A stretch of 64,000 nt of DNA from Kitasatospora aureofaciens. GTDB lineage: Bacteria; Actinomycetota; Actinomycetes; Streptomycetales; Streptomycetaceae. The translations under genes were made by a program, and so were the position numbers. Location: assembly GCA_000720845.1 (NCBI GenBank), contig JODU01000014.1, positions 1 through 64,000 on the forward strand, written 5' to 3'. Below, one piece after another: positions 50,757 through 59,280 of this stretch (the first letter of the stretch is position 1; every line of letters begins with the position of its first letter). The notes below the pieces were generated by a model. That model did no database searches and was not told the DNA's origin. It saw only the letters and a list, made by a program, of their open reading frames with translations.

Positions 50757-51794
50757 TCAGGCCGAGCGGCCGCCGGTGCCGACCGCGGTGCGCGCCGGCG
50801 CGGCCGACTCCTCGGGCGGGACCGCCTCCGGGTCGCGCGACCGGCGCTTGGCGATCACCGCGCACACCATCAGCTGCATCTGGTGGAAGAGCATCAGCGG
50901 CAGTACCGCCAGGGATGCCTGGGCCCCGAACAGAACACTCGCCATGGGCAGTCCGGCGGCGAGCGACTTCTTGGACCCGGCGAACTGGATCGCGATCCGG
51001 TCCTCCCGCCCGAAGCCGAGGCCCTTCGCCCCGTACCAGGTCAGGAGCAGCATCACGGCCAGCAGTACCGCCTCGACGGCCAGCAGCCCGGCCAGCCGCA
51101 CCGGGCTCACCTGGTGCCAGATGCCGTGGACCATGCCCTCGCTGAACGCCGTGTAGACGACCAGGAGGATCGAGCCGCGGTCGACGAGAGCGAGCGCCTT
51201 CCTGTGCCGGGCGACGAAGCCTCCGATCCACCGGCGCAGCAGTTGCCCGGCCGCGAAGGGCACCAGCAGTTGCAGCACGATCTCCACCACCGAGTCGGCG
51301 GAGAACCCGCCCCCGCTGCCGCCGAGCAGGGCGGCGGCCAGCAGCGGCGTGACGACGATGCCGGCCAGCGAGGAGAAGGACCCGGCGCAGATGGCGGCGG
51401 GCACGTTGCCGCGGGCGATGGAGGTGAAGGCGATCGACGACTGGATGGTCGACGGCACCAGGGTGAGGAAGAGCAGGCCCTGGAAGAGGGGGTCGGTCAG
51501 GAACACCGGGACCAGGGCGCGGGACGCGAGGCCGAGCAGCGGGAAGACCACGAAGGTGCAGGCCAGCACGGTGAGGTGGAGCCGCCAGTGCCGTACGCCG
51601 TCCATCGCCTCACGGGTGGACAGCCGGGCACCGTAGAGGAAGAAGAGGAACGCGATCGCGCCGGTCGAGGCGCCGGAGGCGACGTCCGCGCCCGTGCCGC
51701 GGGCCGGCAGCAGTGCCGCGAGGCCCACGGTGCCGAGCAGCAGCAGGATGTACGGGTCGATCGGCATCCAACGCGGCCAACGCAGGCGTTTCAC
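50757..51794 (-). CDS. SBF-like (bile acid:sodium symporter family) membrane transporter
   Basis: 345 residues with about nine to ten transmembrane helices and a short cytoplasmic tail. The conserved middle segments FLTLVPSTIQSSIAFTSIARGN and AIQFAGSKKSLAAGLPMASVLFG are those of the SBF-like group (YfeH type) of the bile acid/Na+ symporter superfamily. The substrate is an organic anion of unknown identity. It is divergent from a LysR gene, the common arrangement for a regulator controlling its neighbour. GTG at 51794 with GGAG upstream. It is convergent with the sialidase with only 25 nt between the stops. Confidence 0.86.
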   Translation of the reverse strand: MKRLRWPRWMPIDPYILLLLGTVGLAALLPARGTGADVASGASTGAIAFLFFLYGARLSTREAMDGVRHWRLHLTVLACTFVVFPLLGLASRALVPVFLTDPLFQGLLFLTLVPSTIQSSIAFTSIARGNVPAAICAGSFSSLAGIVVTPLLAAALLGGSGGGFSADSVVEIVLQLLVPFAAGQLLRRWIGGFVARHRKALALVDRGSILLVVYTAFSEGMVHGIWHQVSPVRLAGLLAVEAVLLAVMLLLTWYGAKGLGFGREDRIAIQFAGSKKSLAAGLPMASVLFGAQASLAVLPLMLFHQMQLMVCAVIAKRRSRDPEAVPPEESAAPARTAVGTGGRSA

Positions 51795-51908
51795 GGTGCT
51801 CCACTTGCTCGCTGCTCACTCGTTCTGTTCGTGCGACGGGGTCACGGGCCCCCGCTCCATCGTGCTCCCCCGCCCGGCGATCGGGAATCCGGTACACCGC
51901 TCTGACTG

Positions 51909-51927
51909 TCATCACGATCCCCGATGA
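51909..51927. promoter_or_regulatory. LysR-type operator candidate
   Basis: TCATC-N9-GATGA inverted repeat 19 bp before the LysR ATG, in the divergent region. TAGCCT (51935-51940) lies 6 nt before the ATG, so the LysR mRNA may be leaderless. Confidence 0.42.
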
Positions 51928-51946
51928 CCACCGCTAGCCTGGTGGC

Positions 51947-52828
51947 ATGTACGACCCCTCCCACCTGCGTACCTTCCTGTCGGTGGCCCAGACGCTGAGC
52001 TTCACGCAGGCCGCCCGGCGGCTCGGGCTGCGCCAGTCCACGGTGAGCCAGCACGTACGCCGCCTCGAGGACGCCACCGGCCGGCAGCTGTTCAGCCGGG
52101 ACACGCACTCCGTGGAGCTGACGGAGGACGGGGAGGCGATGCTCGGGTTCGCGCGCCGGATCCTGGAGGTGCACGAGCAGGCGACGGCCTTCTTCACGGG
52201 CACCCGGCTGCGCGGGCGGCTGCGGTTCGGGGCGTCCGAGGACTTCGTGCTGACCCGGCTGCCGGAGATCCTGGAAACCTTCCGGCACGACCACCCGGAG
52301 GTCGACCTGGAGCTGACGGTGGAGCTGTCGGGCACGCTGCACGAGCAGCTGGCGGCCGGGAAGCTGGACCTGGTGCTGGCCAAGCGGCGGCCCGAGGAGC
52401 CGCGCGGCGAGCCGGTGTGGAGCGACCGGCTGGTGTGGATCGGAGCGCCGCGGCTGCGCCTGGAACCGGACCGCCCGGTGCCGCTCATCGTCTATCCGCC
52501 GCCCGGCATCACCCGTGCGCTGGCACTGGACGCCCTGCAACGCCAGGGCAGAGCCTGGCACGTCGCGTGCACCAGCGGCAGTCTCAACGGTCTGATCGCC
52601 GCCGCCCGCGCGGGCCTGGGCGTGATGGCGCACTCCCGCGGCCTCGTCCCGCCCGGGCTGGTGCGGGTGCCGGACCGGGCGGGGCTGCCCGAGCTGGGCC
52701 GCGTCGACTTCGTGCTGGTGCACGGCCGGCGCCGCCCCTCGGCGCAGGGCGCGGCCAACGCCCTGGCGGCGGCGATCCTGGCGGGCGGCGACCGGCTGCA
52801 CCGGCCTCAGCGCACGGGCCTCGGATAG
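51947..52828 (+). CDS. LysR-family transcriptional regulator
   Basis: 293 residues. N-terminal winged HTH at 1-62 (FLSVAQTLSFTQAARRLGLRQSTVSQHVRRLE) and a two-lobed effector-binding domain beginning around 90 (RLRFGASEDFVLTRLPEIL). It probably controls the divergent SBF-like transporter in response to that transporter's substrate. The start lacks a Shine-Dalgarno sequence but has a TAGCCT -10-like box 6 nt upstream. Its 3' end overlaps the convergent Lrp-type gene by 22 bp. Confidence 0.9.
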   Translation: MYDPSHLRTFLSVAQTLSFTQAARRLGLRQSTVSQHVRRLEDATGRQLFSRDTHSVELTEDGEAMLGFARRILEVHEQATAFFTGTRLRGRLRFGASEDFVLTRLPEILETFRHDHPEVDLELTVELSGTLHEQLAAGKLDLVLAKRRPEEPRGEPVWSDRLVWIGAPRLRLEPDRPVPLIVYPPPGITRALALDALQRQGRAWHVACTSGSLNGLIAAARAGLGVMAHSRGLVPPGLVRVPDRAGLPELGRVDFVLVHGRRRPSAQGAANALAAAILAGGDRLHRPQRTGLG

Positions 52829-53805
52829 GTGAGCTGCTTGACCCGGCGCAGGAACGGCGAGGCCTCCACGTGCTGGACGCCCTCCAGGCGGCCGAGCGGA
52901 CCGCTGAGGTAGGCGTAGAGGTCGGCGGTGTTGCGGACGACCGCGGTGGCGACGATGTTGGACGGGCCCGCGGTGGCGGCGGCGTGGGCGATCTCGGCGT
53001 GTGCGGCGAGGGCCTCGCCCACCCGGTGCAGCGCGGCCGGGCTGGTGGTGAGCCACAGCACGGCGGCGGTCGGATATCCGAGGATCTCCGCGTGGTACTC
53101 CACGTCGATGTACACGGCGCCGGAGCCGAGCAGCGCGGCCAGGCGGCGTTTGACCGCGGACTCGGAACGGCCGGTGGCGCGCTGGAGTTCGGGAAGCCCG
53201 GCGCGCCCGTCGCGCTCCAGCACGTCGAGCAGCGGCTCGTCCTCGGGGTCGATGCGGGCGGGCCCCGGCGGGCGTGGTCCGGTCTCCGGCCGCAGCGCCG
53301 CGACCTGGTCGTCATCGAGGACGCCGAACTTGCGCAGCCAGCCGCTGGGTCCGCCGTAGAAGCGGTGCAGGACCTGGTGGGCGTGGATCTCCAGGACGCG
53401 CGGGGTGCGCGGCAGCTTGCCGAGGAGCAGGTCGTCCCGGTCGCCGGGACTGCGCGGCCGGGTACCGAAGATGATCTCGGTGCCGCCCCCGGCCAGCCCG
53501 ATCCAGTTGGTGTCGGGCCGCTTGGCGAGGGCGTCCGCGATGGCCGGTGCGCTGTCGGGGACGCAGCGCAGCCGCAGCGTCCAGTGGTCCTGGCCGAGCC
53601 GCTCGGCGTCCCGGACGGCGACCACCCGCAGCCCGCCCTCGGCGCACAGCCTGCGGTAGCGGCGGGCGACGGTCTGGTCGGAGACGCCGAGCACCGCCCC
53701 GATGCGGCTGAAGGAGGCGCGGCCGTTCACCTCCAGAGCGTCCAGCACGCGCAGGTCGAGTTCGTCGAAGGTGTCGGATTCCATCCGCAACGGGGCCTCT
53801 CCCAT
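52807..53805 (-). CDS. Double Lrp/AsnC-type transcriptional regulator
   Basis: 332 residues holding two Lrp/AsnC units in one chain. First HTH about 15-60 (FSRIGAVLGVSDQTVARRYRRL) with a ligand-binding domain to about 155; second HTH about 190-235 (LPELQRATGRSESAVKRRLAALL) with a second RAM-like domain to the end (PSNIVATAVVRNTADLYAYL). One chain may thus act as a built-in dimer. It is divergent from the MFS efflux gene at 53908 and probably controls it. ATG at 53805 is used here; an internal ATG at 53784 is also possible, as neither has a strong ribosome site. Confidence 0.86.
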   Translation of the reverse strand: MGEAPLRMESDTFDELDLRVLDALEVNGRASFSRIGAVLGVSDQTVARRYRRLCAEGGLRVVAVRDAERLGQDHWTLRLRCVPDSAPAIADALAKRPDTNWIGLAGGGTEIIFGTRPRSPGDRDDLLLGKLPRTPRVLEIHAHQVLHRFYGGPSGWLRKFGVLDDDQVAALRPETGPRPPGPARIDPEDEPLLDVLERDGRAGLPELQRATGRSESAVKRRLAALLGSGAVYIDVEYHAEILGYPTAAVLWLTTSPAALHRVGEALAAHAEIAHAAATAGPSNIVATAVVRNTADLYAYLSGPLGRLEGVQHVEASPFLRRVKQLTYPRPVR

Positions 53806-53907
53806 CGGATTCCGTCACACGAGCGCCGTTGACGGGGTAGATCTGCCGGTGTCGGTCCATCGTACGGAGGCACGGAGACTCGTAGCGCAACAGGAAGAAG
53901 ACGGAAC

Positions 53908-55422
53908 ATGCGTACATGGGGGCCGCTCACGGCGGTGTGCCTGGGGACGTTCATGCTGCTGCTGGACGTGACCATCGCGGTGGTCGCGCTGCCGGACATG
54001 GCCAGGGGGCTGCACGCGTCGCTGAGCGATCTGCAATGGGTGATGGACGGCTACGCGCTGGCGCTGGCCGCGCTGCTGCTGGGGCTGGGCGCCGCGGCCG
54101 ACGTCCTGGGACGGCGCCGGGTGCACGTGGCGGGCGTGGTGCTGTTCGCGGCGGCGTCGCTGCTGTGCGGGCTGGCCACCGGGCCGGGAATGCTGGTCGC
54201 GGCGCGCGGACTGCAGGGGGTGGGCGCGGCGGCGATGTTCGCCACCACGCTGCCGCTGCTGGGCTCGGTCTACCAGGGGCGCCGGCGGTCGATGGCGCTC
54301 GGGGTGTGGGGCGCGGTCAGCGGGGCGGCGGCGGCCGTGGGCCCGGTGCTCGGCGGACTGCTCACCGACGGTCCGGGCTGGCGCTGGATCTTCTGGGTGA
54401 ACCTGCCGGTGAGCGTGGCGGCGGTCTGGCTGACGCTGCGCGTGGTGCCGGAGTCCCGCGGGGCGGCCGGACGCCGCGTGGACTGGGCGGGTACGGCGAC
54501 CTTCGCGGCCTTCGCCGGGGCGCTGACGTACGGGGCGGTGCGCGCCGGGTCGCACGGCTGGACCGAGGGCGGCACGCTCGTCTCCTTCGTCCTCGCGGTG
54601 CTGGCGCTGGGCGCGTTCGTCGCCGTGGAGCACCGGGTCGCCGATCCGCTGCTCGACCCGCGGCTGTTCCTGCGGCCCGCGTTCTCGGGCGTGCTGCTGG
54701 GCGGGCTGGCCTTCAACGCGGCGGCGTTCGGGGTGATGGCGTACACCTCCATATGGCTGCAGACGCTGCTGGGGATGAGCCCGGTGCGGGGCGGGCTGGT
54801 GTTCGTGTGGCTGTCGCTGGCGTCGTTCCTGGTGGCCGCGGCGGGCGGGCGGCTGCTGCACGGGGTTCCGGCGCGGCTGACCATCGGGGGCGGGCTGCTG
54901 CTGATCGCGGCGGGCCAGTTCTGCATGGCGTTCCTGGGCGCGGGCTCCACCGCGTCCGCGCTGGTGCCGGGGCTGCTGCTGGTGGGTGTCGGGACGGGTC
55001 TGGTGTCGCCCGGCATCGCGGGCGCCGCTCTGGCGGCGGTCCCTGCGGAGCGGTCCGGCATGGCCGGGGGCGCGGTCAACACCTTCCGGCAGCTCGGGTA
55101 CGCGCTCGGCATCGCCGTGTTCGGCACGGTGCTGACCTCGCGGATGCAGGACACGCTGCCGCACGACGCGGCGCACGGTCTGGCGGGCGGTGCGGCGGGG
55201 GCCCTGCGGGGCGTGTTCGGCGAGCACGCGCTGCGGGCCGCGTTCGCCTCCGGACTCAACGCGGCGGCGGTGACCGCGGGCGCGGTCGCGGCGGTCGCCG
55301 GGGTGCTGGTGCTGGTGCTGGTCAGGGCCGACCGCGGCGGCCGGAACGCCGGTGTGACGGATTCCGCGCCGCCCGCGCTGGAAGAGGAGAAGGCCACTCC
55401 GGTAGCCCCGTACCGGCGGTAA
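53908..55422 (+). CDS. DHA2-family MFS efflux transporter (14 helices)
   Basis: 504 residues, EmrB/QacA-type drug:H+ antiporter. Motif D1 reads FMLLLDVTIAVVALPDM at the start of helix 1, motif A LGLGAAADVLGRRRV in loop 2-3, and motif C GAVSGAAAAVGPVLGGLLTD in helix 5, where proline and glycine typify exporters. It probably exports a hydrophobic compound; the substrate is unknown. It is divergent from the double Lrp regulator 102 bp away. The C-terminal 40 residues are a charged cytoplasmic tail. Confidence 0.9.
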   Translation: MRTWGPLTAVCLGTFMLLLDVTIAVVALPDMARGLHASLSDLQWVMDGYALALAALLLGLGAAADVLGRRRVHVAGVVLFAAASLLCGLATGPGMLVAARGLQGVGAAAMFATTLPLLGSVYQGRRRSMALGVWGAVSGAAAAVGPVLGGLLTDGPGWRWIFWVNLPVSVAAVWLTLRVVPESRGAAGRRVDWAGTATFAAFAGALTYGAVRAGSHGWTEGGTLVSFVLAVLALGAFVAVEHRVADPLLDPRLFLRPAFSGVLLGGLAFNAAAFGVMAYTSIWLQTLLGMSPVRGGLVFVWLSLASFLVAAAGGRLLHGVPARLTIGGGLLLIAAGQFCMAFLGAGSTASALVPGLLLVGVGTGLVSPGIAGAALAAVPAERSGMAGGAVNTFRQLGYALGIAVFGTVLTSRMQDTLPHDAAHGLAGGAAGALRGVFGEHALRAAFASGLNAAAVTAGAVAAVAGVLVLVLVRADRGGRNAGVTDSAPPALEEEKATPVAPYRR

Positions 55423-55634
55423 GCGGGTCGTACAGATTCGGTGGAGATTACGGCACCGAAACTTACTCAACCGTCAGGAAACTGTCCGACCCTTCCCCAT
55501 GTGAGCGCATTTTCTCCCGCTGACCAGCGCGAACATGAGCCCTGTTCGATTTTGGCGCCCCTCCCGTCCCCGCGCCGGGTGGGGTAGCTTTCACCGCGCT
55601 GTGCGGGGGGTCATCGAAAAGCGGGGAGCGGGGT
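55423..55634. other. Intergenic region between MFS and acyl-CoA synthetase
   Basis: 212 bp without a gene. TTCGGTG/CACCGAA (55437-55460) forms a 7-bp hairpin just past the MFS stop; GGGTAGCTTTC near 55582 may hold the next promoter. Confidence 0.5.
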
Positions 55635-57461
55635 TTGCGCGAGTTCACCAGTCCTCCGTCGACGTTGGCACCACCGGTGGGCGGTCTGGCCGACGTCGTC
55701 TTCGAGCATGCCCAGCAGGATCCGCGGCACATCGCGCTCGGCCGCAAGGACGAGGCCGGGCAGTGGCGGGACGTCACCGCTGGAGCCTTCCGCGACGAGG
55801 TCCTCGCCCTCGCCAAGGGGCTGCTGGCCCAGGGCATCCGCTTCGGCGACCGGGTCGCCATCATGTCCCGCACCCGCTACGAGTGGACCCTCTTCGACTT
55901 CGCCCTGTGGACCATCGGCGCCCAGGTGGTGCCCATCTACCCGACCTCCTCGGCCGAGCAGTGCATGTGGATGCTCTACGACGCCGAGGTGACGGCCGCG
56001 GTCGTGGAGCACGAGGACCACGCGATGACGATCGCCACCGTCATCGACCGGCTGCCGCACCTGCGCGGCCTGTGGCAGCTGGACTCGGGAGCCGTACAGG
56101 AGCTGTACGACGCGGGCGCCCACCTCGACGACGAGGTGGTCCACCGGCACCGCAAGGCGGTCACCCCGGAGTCGGTGGCCACCGTCATCTACACCTCGGG
56201 CACCACCGGCCGCCCCAAGGGCTGCGTCCTGACCCACGGCAACTTCATGTACGAGGCCGACACCGTCATCGCGCGCTGGGAGCCGGTGTTCCACTCCAAG
56301 CGCGGCGACGAGGTGGCGACCCTGCTGTTCCTGCCGCTGGCGCACGTCTTCGGGCGGATGGTGGAGGTCGCGGCGATCCGCGGCCGGGTCCGCTTCGGCC
56401 ACCAGCCGCAGCTCAACGCCGCGGCCCTGCTGCCCGACCTGGCCGCCTTCCGGCCGACCTTCATCCTGGCGGTGCCGTACATCTTCGAGAAGGTGTTCAA
56501 CGCGGCGCGGCGCAAGGCGGAGAAGGAGGGGAAGGCCGGTCCCTTCGAGAAGGCCGTCGACGTGGCCGTGAAGTACGCGGAGGCGGTGGAGGCCAAGGCC
56601 TGGGGCATCGGGCCCGGCCCGTCGGCGGGGCTGCGGATGCAGCACCAGCTCTTCGACAAGCTCGTCTACGCCAAGGTGCGGGCCGCGATGGGCGGCCGCA
56701 TCCGCAACGCCATGTCGGGCGGCTCGGCGATGGACCGGCGCCTCGGGCTGTTCTTCGCGGGCGCGGGCGTGCAGATCTACGAGGGCTACGGCCTGACCGA
56801 GTCCACCGCGGCCGCCACCGCCAACCCGCCCGAGCGCACCCGCTACGGCACCGTCGGGCAGCCGGTGCCGGGCGTGACCGTGCACATCGCGGACGACGGG
56901 GAGATCTGGCTGAAGGGCGACAACGTCTTCGAGGGTTACCTGAACAACCCCAAGGCCACCGACGAGACCCTGCACGACGGCTGGCTGGCCACCGGCGACC
57001 TGGGCGCCCTGGACGAGGACGGCTACCTCACCATCACCGGCCGCAAGAAGGAGATCCTGGTGACCTCCGGCGGCAAGAGCGTCTCCCCGGGGCTGCTGGA
57101 GGAGCGGGTGCGCGACCACCCGCTGGTCAACCAGTGCATCGTCGTCGGCAACGACCGGCCCTACGTGGCCGCGCTCATCACCCTGGACCAGGAGGCGGTC
57201 GAGCACTGGCTGACGATGCGCAACAAGCCGCGGATGTCGCCGGCCGACCTGGTGCACGACGCCGACCTGGAGACCGAGGTGCGGCGCGCGGTCGTCGCGG
57301 CCAACACGCTGGTGTCCCAGGCCGAGTCGATCCGCACCTTCCGCATCCTCGCCCAGCCGTTCACCGAGGAGCACGGGCTGCTGACCCCCTCGCTGAAGCT
57401 GAAGCGCAAGGCCATCGAGAACGCCTACGGCACCGAGGTCGAGGCGCTTTACACCGCGTGA
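55635..57461 (+). CDS. AMP-dependent long-chain acyl-CoA synthetase family protein
   Basis: 608 residues, ANL superfamily. Adenylate P-loop YTSGTTGRPKG at about 186-196, YEGYGLTESTAA, the hinge WLATGDLGALDEDGYLTITGRKKE and the C-terminal KLKRKAIE lysine region are all intact. It activates a fatty acid to its CoA thioester. The start is a TTG at 55635 after a G-rich GGGGAGCGGGG; the next in-frame candidate, a GTG about 16 codons later, would cut into the conserved leader, so TTG is preferred. It is followed 83 nt later by the aldo/keto reductase gene. Confidence 0.9.
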   Translation: MREFTSPPSTLAPPVGGLADVVFEHAQQDPRHIALGRKDEAGQWRDVTAGAFRDEVLALAKGLLAQGIRFGDRVAIMSRTRYEWTLFDFALWTIGAQVVPIYPTSSAEQCMWMLYDAEVTAAVVEHEDHAMTIATVIDRLPHLRGLWQLDSGAVQELYDAGAHLDDEVVHRHRKAVTPESVATVIYTSGTTGRPKGCVLTHGNFMYEADTVIARWEPVFHSKRGDEVATLLFLPLAHVFGRMVEVAAIRGRVRFGHQPQLNAAALLPDLAAFRPTFILAVPYIFEKVFNAARRKAEKEGKAGPFEKAVDVAVKYAEAVEAKAWGIGPGPSAGLRMQHQLFDKLVYAKVRAAMGGRIRNAMSGGSAMDRRLGLFFAGAGVQIYEGYGLTESTAAATANPPERTRYGTVGQPVPGVTVHIADDGEIWLKGDNVFEGYLNNPKATDETLHDGWLATGDLGALDEDGYLTITGRKKEILVTSGGKSVSPGLLEERVRDHPLVNQCIVVGNDRPYVAALITLDQEAVEHWLTMRNKPRMSPADLVHDADLETEVRRAVVAANTLVSQAESIRTFRILAQPFTEEHGLLTPSLKLKRKAIENAYGTEVEALYTA

Positions 57462-57544
57462 GTCGCACGGTCAGGAATGCGTCGGGACTCGTGATCGTTG
57501 ACGATGGGAGTACCACCTGACCACAACCGAAGGATCAAGAGCTC

Positions 57545-58378
57545 GTGAGCAGCAAGGTCCCCCCGATCATCCTGAACAACGGCGTCGAGATGCCCCAGCT
57601 GGGCTTCGGCGTCTGGCAGGTGCCGGACGACGAGGCGCAGACCGCCGTCGCCCAGGCGCTGGAGGCCGGGTACCGCAGCATCGACACAGCGGCGATCTAC
57701 GGCAATGAAGAGGGCACCGGCAGGGCGATCGCCGCCTCCGGTCTGGCCCGCGAGGATCTCTTCGTCACCACCAAGCTCTGGAACAGCGACCAGGGGTACG
57801 ACTCCACCCTCCGCGCCTTCGACACCTCGCTGGCGAAGCTCGGCCTGGACTACCTCGACCTCTACCTCATCCACTGGCCCATGCCCGCCAAGGGGACGTA
57901 CGTCGACACCTACAAGGCGTTCGAGAAGCTCCTGGCCGACGGGCGGGTCCGCGCCATCGGTGTGTCCAACTTCCTGCCGGAGCACCTGGAGCGGCTGACC
58001 GCCGAGACGTCGGTGATCCCGGCCGTCAACCAGATCGAGCTGCACCCCCACCTCCAGCAGCACGCCGCCCGCGAGGTGCACGCCGAGCAGGGCATCGCCA
58101 CCGAGGCCTGGTCCCCGCTCGGCTCCGGCAAGGGCATCCTGGACATCCCGGCGATCGTCGCGATCGCCCAGAAGCACGGGCGCACCCCGGCCCAGGTCGT
58201 GCTGCGCTGGCACCTTCAGCTGGGCAACGTGGTGATCCCGAAGTCGGTGACGCCGTCCCGGATCAAGGAGAACATCGACGTGTTCGGCTTCACCCTGGAC
58301 ACCGAGGACCTCGCGGCGATCAGCGCGCTGAACGAGGACCGGCGGCTGGGCGCGGACCCGGCGGACGTCAACTCCTGA
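57545..58378 (+). CDS. Aldo/keto reductase
   Basis: 277-residue NADPH-dependent reductase of the AKR5-like type (2,5-diketo-gluconate reductase family). The catalytic tetrad is complete: Asp47, Tyr52, Lys77 and His110. Substrate NNGVEMPQLGFGVWQV, IGVSNFLPEHL, AVNQIELHPHLQQ and IPKSVTPSRIKEN are typical. It reduces an aldehyde or ketone of unknown identity. GTG start at 57545 preceded by AAGGATCAAGAG. A strong terminator follows. Confidence 0.92.
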   Translation: MSSKVPPIILNNGVEMPQLGFGVWQVPDDEAQTAVAQALEAGYRSIDTAAIYGNEEGTGRAIAASGLAREDLFVTTKLWNSDQGYDSTLRAFDTSLAKLGLDYLDLYLIHWPMPAKGTYVDTYKAFEKLLADGRVRAIGVSNFLPEHLERLTAETSVIPAVNQIELHPHLQQHAAREVHAEQGIATEAWSPLGSGKGILDIPAIVAIAQKHGRTPAQVVLRWHLQLGNVVIPKSVTPSRIKENIDVFGFTLDTEDLAAISALNEDRRLGADPADVNS

Positions 58379-58396
58379 GCGGAGACACACAAAGAG

Positions 58397-58424
58397 GGGC
58401 CCGGCCGCGGGTGCGGCCGGGCCC
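58397..58424. terminator. Bidirectional terminator
   Basis: 12-bp perfect stem GGGCCCGGCCGC / GCGGCCGGGCCC with a 4-nt loop, between the convergent aldo/keto reductase and SDR genes. Confidence 0.86.
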
Positions 58425-58443
58425 TCCCCGTGTCCCGTGCGGG

Positions 58444-59182
58444 TCAGTTGGGCTGCCCCAGCGGCCGTACGACCACGGTGTTGACGTCGACCCCGGCGGG
58501 CTGGGTCATGGCCCAGACGACCGAGTCGGCGATCTGGTCGGCGGTGAGCAGCTCGCCGGGCGGCAGACCGCCGGTGGCGTCCCAGAACGGGGTCTCCACC
58601 CGGCCGGGCGCGATCAGGGTCACGCCCACGCCCCACTGCGTCACCTCGCGCCGGGTGTTCTCGGCGAGGCCGGTCACCGCCCTCCCCCGCTCTCGGCTTC
58701 GCTCGAGCGGGCGGTGCCCCCATGGTGGCGCCGTAGATGTTGCCCGGTGTGTTCACGAAGCCGGCGACGCTGCCGACCAGCACGACGCGTCCGCGGGTCC
58801 GCTTGAGCGCGTCGATGGACGCCCTGATCAGCAGGGCCGGGCCCAGCACGTTGGTCAGCACCATCTCGGACCAGCCCGCGGGGTCGCCCTCGGCGACCGA
58901 GTCGTGGGTGGCGAAACCGGCGTTGGCGACAACCGTGTCGAGCCGGCCGAACTCCTTCAGCGCGGCCTCGACCGCGGCCACCACGTCGGCGTGCTCGGCG
59001 GCGTTGCCCTGGATCGTCAGCAGGCCCTCCGGGTCGCCGAGTTCCGCGCTGAACGCCCGCAGCCTCGCCTCCCCGCGTCCCGTGACGGCCACCCGCTGCC
59101 CCGCGTCCAGCAGCCGCCGGGCGACAGCCGCTCCGATGCCGCTGCCGCCCCCGGTGATGAGCGTGACGGATGTGTCGGTCAT
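58444..59182 (-). pseudogene. SDR-family oxidoreductase disrupted by a 43-bp repeat
   Basis: Short-chain dehydrogenase gene in two frames. The N-terminal part (from ATG at 59182) has TGGGSGIGAAVA, NAGFATHD and VGSVAGFVNTPGNIYGAT; the C-terminal part (VTGLAENTRREVTQWGVGVT to the stop at 58444) continues the same fold in another frame. Between them, in place of the expected Lys-Trp of the YxxxK motif, lies an insert at 58681-58723. Replacing two codons with 43 bp shifts the frame by +1 and removes the catalytic lysine. The upstream frame stays open without a useful product. The C-terminal piece could be started at a GTG but would lack the cofactor domain. Otherwise the coding sequence looks intact, so the event is recent. 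Confidence 0.85.
58681..58723. repeat. Short palindromic repeat inserted in the SDR gene
   Basis: 43 bp reading on the minus strand ATGGGGGCACCGCCCG, CTCGAGCGAAGCCGAGAG and GGGGGAGG in order; CTCG(AGCGAAGC)CGAG forms an internal hairpin. It resembles, from memory, a very common dispersed Streptomyces element. Confidence 0.75.
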
Positions 59183-59280
59183 GAGTCCCCCCGCGGCTGT
59201 TCCTGCGTGTCTGTTCCTGCTCGTCTCACTGGCAGCGGGGAGTCCATCACTTGGAGCGCTCTCGAAGTCAAGCCCTGGCG

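Noticed and set aside
58444..59182. Programmed frameshift or two separate genes at the SDR locus
   Set aside because: No slippery sequence or stimulatory element of the known kinds; the frame change coincides exactly with a dispersed repeat and removes the catalytic lysine, which fits disruption better.
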